A stretch of 64,000 bases of DNA from Malania oleifera (lineage: Eukaryota; Streptophyta; Magnoliopsida; Santalales; Ximeniaceae): NCBI RefSeq assembly GCF_029873635.1, contig NC_080425.1, forward strand, positions 46,415,678-46,479,677, written 5' to 3'. Position numbers and translations under genes: made by a program. The notes under the pieces were generated by a model. It saw nothing but the letters and a program-made list of their open reading frames with translations. It did not search any database and was not told the DNA's origin. Shown in pieces: positions 10,800 to 20,772 of this stretch. Each line of letters opens with the position of its first letter. Within the stretch, counting starts at the first letter, position 1.

Positions 10800-11478
10800 A
10801 TAAATGTACCAATGCCTGGTAGGAAGACTCATTTATCTGTCTCACACATGATCGAATATAGCTTATGCAGTGAGTGTGATTAGTCAATTTATGCATAGCC
10901 TAAAGGAAGTCCATCTGCAGGCAGCTCACCAAGTGTTACAATACCTCAAAGGGACACCAGGAAAAGGTATTCTTTTTAAAAGGAACGGAAGCTGAGTTCT
11001 TGAGGCATACACGGATGCCAATTATGCTGGGTCGATTGTTGATAGGAGGTTGACCTCTGGATATTGCACCTTTCTTGGTGAAAATCGTGAGATGTGGAGG
11101 AGTAAGAAACAAAATGTGGTGGCTTGGTCTTGTGCAAAGGAAGAATTCCGAACAATGGCTCAGGGTGTATGTGAACTACTTTGGTTGAAAATTATCTTAG
11201 AAGATATGAAGATTAAGTGGGATGGTCCGATGAGATTCTGTTGTGATAATAAGTCCACAATCAGCATAGCTCATAATCCGATACAGTATGGTCGAACAAA
11301 GCACATTGAAATTGATAGACACTTCATCAAAGAAAAGTTGGAGAGTGGATTGATTTGTACACCTTATGTGTCTACACATGGCCAACTTGTTGATGTACTT
11401 ACCAAGGGGTTAAGTAGTTCAATGTTTCAGAGTATTGTATCCAAGTTGGGAATGGAAAATACCTATTCGCCAGCTTGA
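10800..11478 (+). pseudogene. Copia RNase H (mostly readable)
   Basis: The C-terminal domain contains YQCLVGRLIYLSHT, LQYLKGTPGKGILF and AYTDANYAGSIVDRRLTSGY. From 11050 there is a clean frame of 142 codons with KEEFRTMAQGVCELLWLK, CCDNKSTISIAHNPIQ and HIEIDRHFIKEKL. It ends at the stop 11476-11478, eight bases before the LTR. It is the best-preserved domain of the element. Confidence 0.88.
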
Positions 11479-11485
11479 GGGGGAG

Positions 11486-11750
11486 TGTGTGAAAACGTGT
11501 TTAATGACTTGTATTCTATACGTGTATAGTTAGCTATTTTAGGAAATTTTGTAACAACCTGTATTCCTAGAATTAGGTTGATTTGGTTAGTTTCATATTC
11601 TGTTAGAATATCCCATAAATCATGGGATCTGATATAACCTAGTTTATTTTACTTTTCTGCTGCTAGGGTTGATATATATAGCTAACATTTTGTGTATTAT
11701 TCGAAAGTATGAAGAAAATTCTTCCACGAAGTGTTTCTCAGTTTGTGTCA
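11486..11750 (+). repeat. 3' LTR of copia element 6487-11750
   Basis: The LTR starts TGTGTGAAAACG and ends TTTGTGTCA. It matches the 5' LTR along its whole length with scattered substitutions and lacks the terminal 15-bp duplication. Confidence 0.9.
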
Positions 11751-11970
11751 ATGCATCACTAAAGATTGCAATTTCTATAATGATTGATTCATTCTCATCA
11801 AAGTCAGTTTGAGTTGAAGGAGAGGGATCAAATCTTGATAGTATTAAAATTTCAAGTCCATTAGAACGTTTTTTTTTTTTTTGTTAGAACAAATTAAGCT
11901 CCATATATTATCAAAAGCTGGAATCTAGCTAGTTAGCCATATAACAGATGATGTTTGACTATACAACATA

Positions 11971-12400
11971 TCAAGACTGGGGTCACACTCATATTTAGGG
12001 ATGTACAGATGTAGATTGGTTCGGGTCATCATTGGATCGAAGATCCACAACCAGCTATTGTATCTTTCTCAATTGTAATTTAGTTTCTTGGAACTGTAAG
12101 AAACTGACTGTGTTGGCCAGGTCAAGTGATAAGTTAGAATACAAGGTTATGGTGCACGCTACATATGAACTTGTTTGACTGAAGAACATGTTGAAAGAAC
12201 TAGGTTTTCCACATCCTCAGTCTACGGAGTTGATGTGTGATAATCAAGCTACTATTTATATTGCCTCCAACCTTGTCTTCCATGAGCCGTTAAAGCACAT
12301 TGAAGTTGATTGCATTTATTCAATAGAAACTTGTACAGAAGCTCATTACAACCATTCATGCGAAGTCTGAGTTTCAACTTGCAGATTTCTTTTAACCTAG
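11971..12400 (+). pseudogene. Copia RNase H fragment, same family as 1602-4945
   Basis: The segment parallels 4280-4690: a degraded DVDWFGSSLDRRSTTSYC block, then ELVWLK-like, LGFPHPQSTELMCDNQATI, the HIEVDC tail and CTEAHYNH/TTHVKSEFQLAD-like sequence. It stops before any LTR. It lies 220 bp after the 3' LTR of the previous element. Confidence 0.75.
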
Positions 12401-13479
12401 CCCTAGTGTTGGAGAAGTTCTTTTATGAAAATTCCTGTGTCTCGAGGTTTTTTATGTTTTTCTCAAAAATTGAACATATGAACAACAATAGAGGAAGTCG
12501 ATAAAGGATATAACACTTTGAGTTATTCCACTTGATACAAATGAGTAGAGTACATGGCCATTTATAGGCTTCACTTAGAGCCTAGTACATGTATGATGTA
12601 TCATACATCTCCCAATTTAAAAGGCCTTTCATATACTTGAACCAAAGACAATGAATATACATCAAGTTTTATTTATTTATATATTTAATTTCCAGCACAA
12701 GAGAGCCAAAAAATTTTCTTGGTGTCCCAAAGCCATGGCTGTTGAGTCCAGCAATTCATGAACTTAAAAGGGAAGTTAGTCCCTCCTCTAAAATCAGCAG
12801 TGTATAAACATCTGAGGGTTGGGCAGTGATCAAACACTGCAAAGGGAAGCAACTCAAGCTTTAGCTTAGGAAAAACTTTTGAGAACAATTGTGGGAATCC
12901 AGGAAACTATCCAATTCTATTGAAACGAATCCATCTTCCCTTTTATTGGACCAAGAAGGGGTCAATAAAAAAGGAGGTCATCTAGTCCAGTCATGAACAT
13001 GTATCCTGGAAATCTTCCATACCAGCTAAATTGGGAGCAAAAATTGAACTTGAGCTTTCTAACATGGTTTTTATCATGTTCTAGACCCAAAATAAACCGA
13101 CGTTCATCATCAATGCATATTAAATTCCCCTTTCCTTATTAGAGCATATACACACACATAAATCCAAAAGTTAGGGTAAGCAGCCATATTTGCTCTAACA
13201 CTTGTGTATTGAACATTTTGAGCCACTTCAATGATGTTAAGCACCTAAGTGTCATATCCCAATCATATTTTATTACAAGAAGTCTCATTTCCATGGGTAT
13301 GAATAAAAAATTGACTTCCAAATTTAAAGCTAAGGAAATCCTTGCAAAGTTAATTGGCTTTTGTTCACTGGAAAATTCAAAGCTTTGGTTTTGATCAACC
13401 TTATGACTTCTTTCAGTTTCCTCTTCTTTCAAACCACTCTTGTGTCATCATTTGGATTGAGTATTAGGATATTCATCTC
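12401..13479. other. Intron sequence, nothing recognised
   Basis: No family match was found on either strand. A minus-strand frame at 12685-12888 with leucine-rich character was considered and not accepted. This may be decayed transposon or original intron. Confidence 0.35.
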
Positions 13480-13740
13480 TATTAGAGTAACACGTTACCT
13501 GAAAGCTTAAGTTGTTAGGTTGTGGGCCAACAATGTATATCAAGCCTTAGCACTCCCCCAAACTTGCAGCCTAACAGCATGTGGAGAGATAAAAAAATGA
13601 TAAATAACATCCATTACAGGGAATGCAATATTTTTTTTAAAACCACACTATAAATGCGGGCAACAAGAATAGAACCGAGGACCTCTTGGTAGCCAACTCT
13701 AATGCCATGTTAGATTACCACTTTGCCTAAAAGCTCCAAG
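13480..13740 (-). mobile_element. TRIM-type miniature LTR retrotransposon, copy 1 (partial)
   Basis: A 73-bp terminal repeat (13480-13552, read TATTAG...TTAGCA on +) is followed by a pyrimidine run (reverse of the purine tract), about 155 bp of non-coding sequence, a reversed primer site (CTCTAATGCCA at 13697-13707) and the first 30 bp or so of a second repeat at 13708. The second repeat is cut short near 13740. The same architecture occurs twice more in this intron. Confidence 0.75.
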
Positions 13741-13916
13741 CTTTGCTTGAACTTTAGGTCTCCCCTTTTTAACAGCTTAAGAAGCCACTGTTTTGTCTTC
13801 CACAACAGAGGATGGGTGTGCATCTGGGCTAGTGGGCTTAGCTTATCTTCATTAGAAGCAAACTTTTCTCTAGTTTCTGTCATGAGCTTGGGGTTTGATC
13901 TTTCCTTGTACTTTTT
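13741..13916. other. Spacer between TRIM copies 1 and 2
   Basis: Thymine-rich sequence of unknown origin. It begins where the second terminal repeat of TRIM copy 1 is broken and ends at the first base of TRIM copy 2. Confidence 0.4.
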
Positions 13917-14212
13917 TGTTAGATTACCACTTTACCCAAAAGGGCTGTTAGGTTGTGGGCCAACAATGTATATCCCTTTAACACTCCCCTGCACGTGCAT
14001 TCCCAGCAGCACATGGAGAGAGAAGCAAATGATGAATAACACCCGTCACAGGGAATACAATAGTTTTAAATAACAAACAATAAATGCAGGCAACAAGACT
14101 AGAACCCAGGACATCCTGGCAGCCATGGCTCTGATACTATGTTAGATTATCACTATACCTAGGAGCTTAAGCTGTTAGGTTGTGGACTAACAATGTGTAT
14201 CAAGCCTGAACA
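13917..14212 (-). mobile_element. TRIM-type miniature LTR retrotransposon, copy 2 (complete)
   Basis: Terminal repeats 13917-13983 and 14140-14212 (67 and 73 bp; TGTTAGATTA... to ...GAACA/TTAACA) enclose about 156 bp without coding capacity. On the minus strand the order is LTR, primer site (reverse of GCTCTGATACTA), internal, purine tract (reverse of CTCCCC), LTR, as in TRIM retroelements. Total length is 296 bp. It must be mobilised by another element's proteins. Confidence 0.85.
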
Positions 14213-14348
14213 TTTTCCAAAGGATAGAATTAACATGCCCAGAGCTAGAGACTCTTGCCTTATGGACTTCCAATTTCAGAACCGATTTGGGCAGCCAAAA
14301 CAACTATAGCAGCATTAACATCTGCAAAATAGTCCATTGAGGCGATGG

Positions 14349-14978
14349 TAGGGCTGCGAATAAACCAAGCCACTCACGAGCAGCTCGAAAGCTTGGCTCT
14401 GTAAGAATCGTTCATGCTTGTTCATTATATAAACAAGCATTCCCCAAGCCCAATTTTACAGCTTGTTTATTACACGAGCCAAGCTTGAACATGAATGGGC
14501 TGAGCTCATGAGTGCTTGATTATAGGCTTAACTTGGGCTCATTTAATAGGCTTGAAATAGAATCATTTATGAGCTAGTTTAATAAGGTTGAATTAGGCTT
14601 GATAAATTGTAGTGGGCTTAAACGTAGAGACTATTTGTGCATAGGATTATTTTGCTCGAACTCCATAACTTGAATTTACTGATAAGGCTAATTCTCAGGG
14701 CAATAGGCAGCTTAGTAGGGGAAAAAAACTCTTCAGGCAGTATTAGTAATGGCCACTTTTCACCATTTTGCCTAATAAAACCTCGTCTCTCAAAATGAAA
14801 GGTTCCAAAAGAACCAAACCATTAGTGAGTATCTCGGTAGCTCGGCTTTATAAGGGCTCATGAGCTCTTTCATTTGCATAATAAACAAGCTTGAATTAGT
14901 ATATTAAAGCTCAATCTGAACTCAGATCAGGCTTGAGCAATTCAAAGCTCTGTTCGGCTCGACTCATTTGCAGCCCTA
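14349..14978. mobile_element. Non-autonomous hAT-type DNA transposon
   Basis: Inverted ends TAGGGCTGCGAAT at 14349 and the reverse complement of TAGGGCTGCAAATG at the right end (finishing CAGCCCTA at 14978). The 8 bp on each side are GGCGATGG and GATGATGG, matching at 6 of 8, which suits the 8-bp duplication made by hAT transposases. The interior (630 bp total) has no transposase, but many GAGCTC/CTTGAGC-like motifs near both ends, such as GAGCAGCTCGAAAGC. Confidence 0.82.
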
Positions 14979-15954
14979 GATGATGGCAGTATCATCAGCA
15001 ACCTTAACAGCCTCAACTGCTTCAGCAGTCTCATTTCTATTTCTGCTTCAAATTGAGAAGCTCCATGTTGATTGTTTCAAATTCATCATCAACCTCAAAA
15101 TTGAGAAAGGATTTCAGACAGTAGTCTCAAAGGTTTATAAATATCCTTCTTCTCGACTGTTTGCTTTTTGGTCTTTAATTTTTCTTTGAGTGACCAAACA
15201 TGGAGCCTTCAGGGCATTTTTCTGATGTCCAAGGAAAGTTTAGGTCTACTGCAGTAAATTCCTCTCCATGAGTCATTACCTCAATTGGTAAGGAAGGTGT
15301 ATGTTGATGTCAATTTCCAAAAAAAAATTCCGGTGCATGATAACTTTTTCATTTGTTTTCTAAAGGAATCAAGATAGAGAGGTTTACCAACAGAATTTGC
15401 TATGTGGCTGAGTCCCAGTGTTGTCCAGTAAATTGGTGGTATATTATAGTCTCCCCAAACTGAAACCCTTTTTCGGTTTCAACTCTTCTTTTTCAGCCAA
15501 GGAGGACCTATTGCCTACTGCAAGAAAAAGTCTTTGCAAGCTAGCCTCAATGGTTTTATCTCACGAGAGGAAGTGACGAGCTATCTACAGAGTAGTATCA
15601 TAATTCTCTGATTTTTGAATCCTTCGCAGGAGGAAGTGACGAGCTATCCACCATGGTTTTCTCTCACACGCAAAAACCTTTTCATCTCTCATTTCGATAT
15701 CATGCTGTCATAGTAGTTATTCACCTTCCTAGTCCTAGGCATTATTTAGCCATATTTATTTTCTCCATTTTTATTTCTTCCTCACACGTGCAAGTACTTT
15801 CTATGCTTGGGTGGAAGCTTGTAATGGATGAAGGAGTTGATGCCTTGACCACTCAAGCCATGGGACTTGGTGGATCTTCCTCTTGTAAGGAGTTAGTTAG
15901 TTGTTATTGGAGTATGCACAATCAGATATCTTCTTGATAGCTCTATTGACAACT
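14979..15954. other. Intron sequence with a short direct duplication
   Basis: No gene recognised. GAGGAAGTGACGAGCTATC occurs at about 15567 and again at about 15631, and a TGGTTTT[AC]TCTCAC phrase flanks both. A frame at 15653-15937 (94 codons) has no known features. Confidence 0.4.
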
Positions 15955-16833
15955 TAAGGCTTGATTGGTTACCAAGGGGTATGCTGAAATATATGACGTT
16001 GATTATTTTGATCGCATCTCTCCTGCTTGACTAAATTATGTTTGTGTATTGATCTTGTTGACAGTTAATTTTGATTGGATATGTAGGCTGACAAGGCCTA
16101 TGATCTCAAGCATTGATACTCTAAATGTGGGGTGCTAAACTATTTGATACACCTAAGGATCCCAATGGGAAGTTATTTAGGGATGTTGCACGGGACATCA
16201 ATGATACAGTCAATAGGCAGTTGGTTCATGATTTGATCTAACATATCCTTTATTGTGCGGGTTGTTAATCAATTTATGGAAAATCTCAAACAGCAACATG
16301 GCATTGTTGTTTGTGGAATTATGCAGCATCTCAAAGGCTCTCCTAGTAGAGGGTTGGATATAAATGCAACAGAAGCTGTGAGACCAGATACAAATTGGGC
16401 TGCCTTCATTGATATTCGAATGCCTACTATTGAAATCTCACTTTGTAGGGGGTAATCTTGTTACATAGCATATAGCAAGAAACAAATTAGTGTAGCAAGA
16501 TCTAGTTCTAAAGCAAGATATTGAGTTATGGCCCATACTAAGATTGAGCTTCAATGGTTGAACTCTCTTGTGTCTAAGGTATTCTCATTTATGAAATCTA
16601 TAGATATCTTTTGTGGTAGTGAAGTTGCCATCTAAATTGCTAGCAACCCATTGTTTCATAAGACGACAAAACACATTGAAGTTGACACTCATATTGTGAG
16701 GGATGCTGTGTTAAAGAAGATTGTGAGGAATTCATTTGTGACAATGATTTCAAAGTCTCTATTTGAACCTGCCTGTCTACTGGTTGTAATGAATTGGCGT
16801 TAGGTGATATTTATACACCTCCACGCAGGGGAT
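15955..16833 (+). pseudogene. Copia RT/RNase H relic
   Basis: Broken copia pol can be followed on the + strand: DYFDRISPA, then NYVCVLILLTVNFDW of the RT near 15990-16080. After a deletion come GKLFRDVARDINDTVN, RVVNQFMENLKQQH and MQHLKGSPSRG (16160-16350). RNase H pieces follow at 16440-16830 (SYIA-like, ELQWLNSLVSKV, HIEVDTHIV). The end YTPPRRGL lies at the LTR border. Several stops and deletions are present. Confidence 0.75.
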
Positions 16834-17333
16834 TGTTAGAAGAGAACATGATATTTTATTATGTGGTTTGAGCAGGGTCATTTTTTTTCCATGCCTTTTC
16901 TGTCACTAATATATAAAAGGCAGACTTGGAGCTTTCTGTATGCTCCAGGAAACAGTTAGATTACCACTTTACCTAAAAGCTTAAGCAATGTTTATCAAGC
17001 CTTAACACTCCCCCCCACACGTGCATCCTGACAGCACGTGGAGTGTGGAGAGATAAACAAATAAAGAGTAACACCCATATTGGGGACACAATAACCTTTT
17101 AAAACAAACTTATATTAAACGTGAGCACAAGACTAACCCAGGACCCCCTTGTCAGCAGCTCTGATACCTTGTTAGATTACCACTTTACCTAAAAGCTTAA
17201 GCTATTCGATTGTGCACCAACAATGTATATCAAGCCTTAACAAAAACTGTCACCTAATTTCTCCTCTTCCTTTTTTCTCCTCCTCTTCTTTTCTTCTTTT
17301 TTTCCTCTCCCCCGATTCTCTAACTTTACAACA
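16834..17333 (+). repeat. 3' LTR of the copia relic, split by a TRIM
   Basis: The LTR starts TGTTAGAAGAGAAC directly after a purine tract (GCAGGGGAT). It contains ATATATAAAAGG, a TATA-box-like site, at about 16910. It is interrupted at 16954-17242 by TRIM copy 3 and resumes CTGTCACC. The end at TTACAACA (17333) is a guess because no second LTR was found for comparison. Confidence 0.55.
16954..17242 (-). mobile_element. TRIM-type miniature LTR retrotransposon, copy 3
   Basis: Terminal repeats at 16954-17007 (internally deleted) and 17170-17242 (73 bp, TGTTAGATTA...TTAACA) enclose a reversed purine tract (CTCCCCCCC) and a reversed primer site (GCTCTGATACC just before 17170). Flanks GAAAC (16949-16953) and AAAAC (17243-17247) look like a 5-bp target duplication with one mismatch. 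It sits inside the LTR of the copia relic, so it is younger than that relic. Confidence 0.85.
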
Positions 17334-17414
17334 AAGAATCAAGGAGAGGTGCATTGCTAAATTGCACCAAGAATAAAAAATACTTTAAATTCCTTCCTAA
17401 GATCAATGGGAAAT

Positions 17415-17700
17415 TGTTTCCTTATAATCTGATCATTCAGATGTAACTTACTTTATATGGTCTCCAATTTGGTTGTTTAGGACAAATTTTTGCTGCCAAC
17501 AGTGGTACTTCTAAGCTTGTAAGATGCCTAGTTCTCCACCAATTTGTACAAGTCTAGGGATTTTCAAAACATGAAAATTTGTTTATTTTTAATCTGACCA
17601 TGCAGATGTAATTTATTTTATATTATCTCCAAGTTTGATGCTTTAGACAAATTTTTGCTGCTTACTTGAGTACTTTTAAGATGCCTAGTTCTCCATATTC
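17415..17700 (+). repeat. Imperfect tandem duplication next to the splice acceptor
   Basis: About 120 bp (17415-17535) recurs at about 17585-17697. Shared landmarks in order: ATCTGA[TC]CAT, CAGATGTAA, ACAAATTTTTGCTGC and AAGATGCCTAGTTCTCCA. The second copy runs straight into the TTCTCAG acceptor of the helicase exon; the first lacks the exon. Confidence 0.75.
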
Positions 17701-17704
17701 TCAG

Positions 17705-17797
17705 GTTGAAACTAACAAAGTATTTCTGCGTGATACGACAATCATCTCTACCTACTCAATTTTGCTGTTTGGTGCCTCCATTAATATTCAGCATCAG
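17705..17797 (+). CDS. DExH7: DExH-box RNA helicase exon (OB-fold part, middle)
   Basis: 31 codons, no stop, CAG before and GTATCT after, phase 0 at both ends. It reads VETNKVFLRDTTIIS, then TYSILLFGASINIQHQ, the central strands of the OB-fold in plant DExH7-type helicases (V-x2-NKVFLRDTT and ILLFGG-like blocks). It joins the preceding FLEK without a frame change. The family usually has GG where this gene has GA in LLFGA, a mild substitution. Confidence 0.9.
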
Positions 17798-18389
17798 GTA
17801 TCTTTTTAATCTGCCTTCCTTTTTCTGATCTCATCATGCATGTCCACATTCTGGTTGCTTCCTGTTTTAAAATAGTCATTTCAACTTTGTTTGCATTCTA
17901 GCATTACCCATGAGTCTGTACCATTTAGAGGTGCTAAATTCTAAAGATTATTTTATTAGCACTCAAAATAATTTGTGGAAGCAATAAATAATGATGGGGA
18001 ATGCTATATTTTTTTAATGGAGTGTGGGGATTAAAATTTCCTATTAGTGATTCACTGTGAACAAATAAACTTCATAGCATATAGTTATGTGTGAATTGAC
18101 TCAAATTAGAGAGATTTTAGGTGTTCACATTTTTCTCTATGGCGTTGATTTAAGGGTATAAAACTTTCCTTTTAGTTTTAAGGGTATTTTATGATCATAC
18201 AACACACCTAACGCACTCCTCCATTTTACCCAACCTGTTTTAATTCTATGTACTACATTTTCTTCAATTTCCACTTCAGCTTGCATAATAGATCCAAGCA
18301 AAATGCTGATATTTCAAATGTGAGTTTTTGTTTTTGTGTCTTGATGTTTTGCTGGATATGGTACATTAGTTGATGTTTTGCAATTGCAG

Positions 18390-18512
18390 ACTGGACTGGT
18401 CACCATAGATGGGTGGTTAAAACTGGCAGCACCAGCCCAGACAGCTGTCCTGTTCAAAGAACTCCGATCAACTCTTCATTCTGTTCTGCAAGATCTGATT
18501 AGAAAGCCACAG
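18390..18512 (+). CDS. DExH7: DExH-box RNA helicase exon (OB-fold part, end)
   Basis: 41 codons, no stop, TTGCAG before and GTATGT after, phase 0. It reads TGLVTIDGWLKLAAPAQTAV, then LFKELRSTLHSVLQDLIRKPQ. The VTIDGWLK and APAQTAVLFKELR blocks close the OB-fold and begin the C-terminal helix of this helicase class. The intron before it (17798-18389, 592 bp) is the only short one in the window and shows no transposon. Confidence 0.92.
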
Positions 18513-19030
18513 GTATGTTGTTTGCTTCTGCTTGGTTTATATTTAATGCAATCGCAAATTTCCATAGCCCACAAGGCTGTGACATCTAGTAAAATTTATT
18601 CAGCACCTGAAAATACTAATGACAACATGTGCAATGTTAGTTTCCTCAATTTGTTTGCTGTTCTATATCTTCATTATCTGGTTTGATCTGATAATCCAAA
18701 TAACCTCCTACCCATGGTTCTCCCTGCATGCATGCCCCAACAGAGGTATAAATGTAAACACCTCGAAATCTTTCTTTGGATATCACAGCCATAATCTGCA
18801 AATCGTAACTCAAATTACCTTGTGCAAAATGCATGGATTATGTAACTACCTTTTCTTCAATGTTACTCCTTAGTTTTATTGTTGTCCAAACAGTGTCAAT
18901 AAGTTGCACCTACACCAACACCTGTTGAGTCTACGAGGCTATACTGGATGTGACCCAACATTTTCACTCATTTATCTCAGCATGTCATCATCTTTGGCAT
19001 AGTTAACTCAAAAAGAGAGAATCTCTATCC

Positions 19031-19121
19031 ATTAATGGACACTGTTTTTGAGAATACATGCACTAATGGACAGTATTACCGAGAATGCATCAACTAATGG
19101 ACAGTGTTTTTGAAAATACAT
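19031..19121 (+). repeat. Three-copy tandem repeat, about 32 bp unit
   Basis: The phrase CTAATGGACAGT, followed by a GA[GA]AATACATG or similar end, repeats three times at about 19031, 19064 and 19094. The middle copy differs (ATTACCGAGAATGCATC). It is non-coding intron sequence. Confidence 0.7.
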
Positions 19122-19289
19122 GGGTGACGTGAGTTTCCATGGGAAAATATTGATGCTAAAAAAATTTATCCAAGATTTTTTTTTTTTCCTTCTGTGGTAA
19201 AAAAATTTTCTTGTGTTGTTACCCACATATGAGTGTTTTTCATCATTTATGTACCTCTACATGTGATTGGGTCACTCATTGTCACAGGC

Positions 19290-19760
19290 CGAACACTTCA
19301 CACATTGTGAAGGGTTATGTTGCACTAGCTAAAGCACTCTTGCTTAACTAGTTGGCTGAAAGTATACCACGGTTTACCACAAGATCACATTCACAACCAT
19401 TGAATGCAAATAATAAGCAATCATGTAAGCAAATGAGAATTACATTGTGAACATTAAAGCAATATAAGACATTATCAACACCTCCTTAGGCAACGTGTGT
19501 TTAGTGAGGGAGACAAGTAGGTTAAACACATTTACAAATGCTAGTGATTTTTATAATGACTGTTAATTCACCATCCCCTAAAGAGCTTTCTCTGCTATTC
19601 TAGCTCTGGAACTTGGAAACATAAAACTGATCAGGTCATACTCATATTTTGCACAAAGGCATTGACACATTTAATGAATAAAACCTATGCTACTATTTAC
19701 ATGATGGTTACCCAAGCATGCACACATGACAAGCAGTCACAAGCAAGCATAATGCCCTGA
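19290..19760 (+). repeat. Dispersed repeat, copy 2
   Basis: Same-orientation partner of 520-990, with the same ordered landmarks (ATTGTGAAGGG, GGCAACGTGTG, AAACACATTTACAAA, AAAGAGCTTTC, CATGATGGTTACCCA). Identity is moderate with many small indels, so the copies are old. The class is unknown. Confidence 0.6.
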
Positions 19761-20008
19761 ACAAGCTTGGCTCGTGACCCTCATCCATGTAGAGTTGGGG
19801 GCTTAAATTAGATTTTTCATCCCCAACCTAACAGCTTAAGCTTTGGTTTCAACTTATCACGGTTTTACTTAAACATCATCAAAGTCAAATAACCTTATTA
19901 TGCTTAGAAATGTATTTAGAAATGAAGCAAATATTTACCAACCTTTAAACAAATTTGGTTATGAACTCTTCCCACAAGCAAAGAATGTTAGGTTATTCTA
20001 GTGGTTTT

Positions 20009-20437
20009 TGTTGAATAATTCGGTAAAATGGAGGACTTAACCTGAATGATAGGTCTCTCCCTCTATTTGTAATATATGTCAAGTACATGCCAATGACCAT
20101 AATAGCCTTACAAATTCACACTTATTAGAATAACTTTAGCCCATACTAATATTGCTAATTGACCAAAATAACCATAAACACTCCTCTCAAGCTAAAGCAC
20201 ATATATCATTTGCTCTTAGCTTGTTACAAATAAATTTAACACGAGTACCTCCCAATCCTTCTATGGCAGCAGATTTGAGGTTTAGGGCTTGGTTTTAGTA
20301 TGCACTTCAGGTTTTGGTCAGATCTTGCTCTAATACCATATTGAATAATTGGGTAAAATGGAAGACCAAACCTCAATGATAGGTCTCTCTCTAGTTATAA
20401 TATATGTCAAGTAAATACCAAAATAATAGCTTTTTAT
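20009..20437 (-). mobile_element. Miniature internally deleted copia element
   Basis: Reversed copy of the 1602-4945 family. The 3' LTR (20009-20180, TGTTGAATAA...ATAAACA on +) is followed by a reversed purine tract and about 60 bp of the RNase H tail (minus-strand FICNKLRANDI). There follows only about 90 bp more before a reversed primer site (GCTCTAATACCA, 20327-20338) and a truncated second LTR from 20339 to about 20437. The rest of gag-pol is gone. It looks like an internal deletion derivative with both ends retained. Confidence 0.78.
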
Positions 20438-20578
20438 TACCTATGAGATTATGACAAACAAGTGAATTAGAGTTGCACTATTTGTCATCATATTTTGAAA
20501 TTAACCAGTTATATTATAAAAGTTTGGGACATTTGAGTGACTGAAAAGGCTAATTCATGAATAAGTTTATATGGAAGA

Positions 20579-20771
20579 TGTTAAAATGGAGGTTTACTTA
20601 TTTCTTCTATATTCTTTATAACTTGAGTACACATATATATAGATACAATGAAGAGCTATTCTAGGCTATACAATAATTTCGTTTGTTAAAATCATGGTTG
20701 ATCCTGCAAATATGGGATTTTACATTAAATGGGTTCCTATAATTTCCCTAATCTAATAGCTCACGCCAACA
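20579..20771 (-). repeat. 3' LTR of copia element 20579-29829
   Basis: Reads TGTTAAAATGGAGG to CACGCCAACA on +. A reversed purine-tract-like CTCACCCTAAAG follows at 20772. It contains ACACATATATATAGATAC, a possible TATA region. Confidence 0.93.
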
Positions 20772-20772
20772 C

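Larger units (their letters stand above)
6487..11750 (+). mobile_element. Full-length, inactivated Ty1/copia retrotransposon
   Basis: Two LTRs (6487-6767 and 11486-11750) of about 94-95% identity by eye flank gag, protease, integrase, RT and RNase H in copia order on the + strand. A perfect initiator-Met primer site (TGGTATCAGAGCC) starts at 6768 and a purine tract (GAGGGGGAG) lies just before the 3' LTR. The flanks ATACA (6482-6486) and ATGCA (11751-11755) look like a 5-bp target duplication with one mismatch. Stops and frame changes occur in every domain, so it cannot encode its own movement. It lies in the sense direction in the helicase intron. Confidence 0.93.
6286..17704 (+). other. 11.4-kb helicase intron filled with transposons
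   Basis: The intron starts GTTTGC and ends TTCTCAG. It contains a full-length copia element, a copia RNase H fragment, three TRIM-type elements, a non-autonomous hAT and another copia relic. The flanking exons join in phase (…FLEK / VETNKVF…), which is the continuous sequence expected for this helicase family, so the two pieces belong to one gene. Confidence 0.85.

Noticed and set aside
12685-12888. Minus-strand frame resembling a leucine-rich resistance-protein tail
   Set aside because: Too short and no repeat spacing or NB-ARC motif nearby.
15653-15937. 94-codon frame with a hydrophobic stretch
   Set aside because: No recognisable domain; it precedes a copia RT relic and is probably decayed transposon or chance.
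19836-19860. CCTAACAGCTTAAGCTTT, resembling the TRIM LTR
   Set aside because: Only about 20 bp match without the rest of the LTR, primer site or purine tract.
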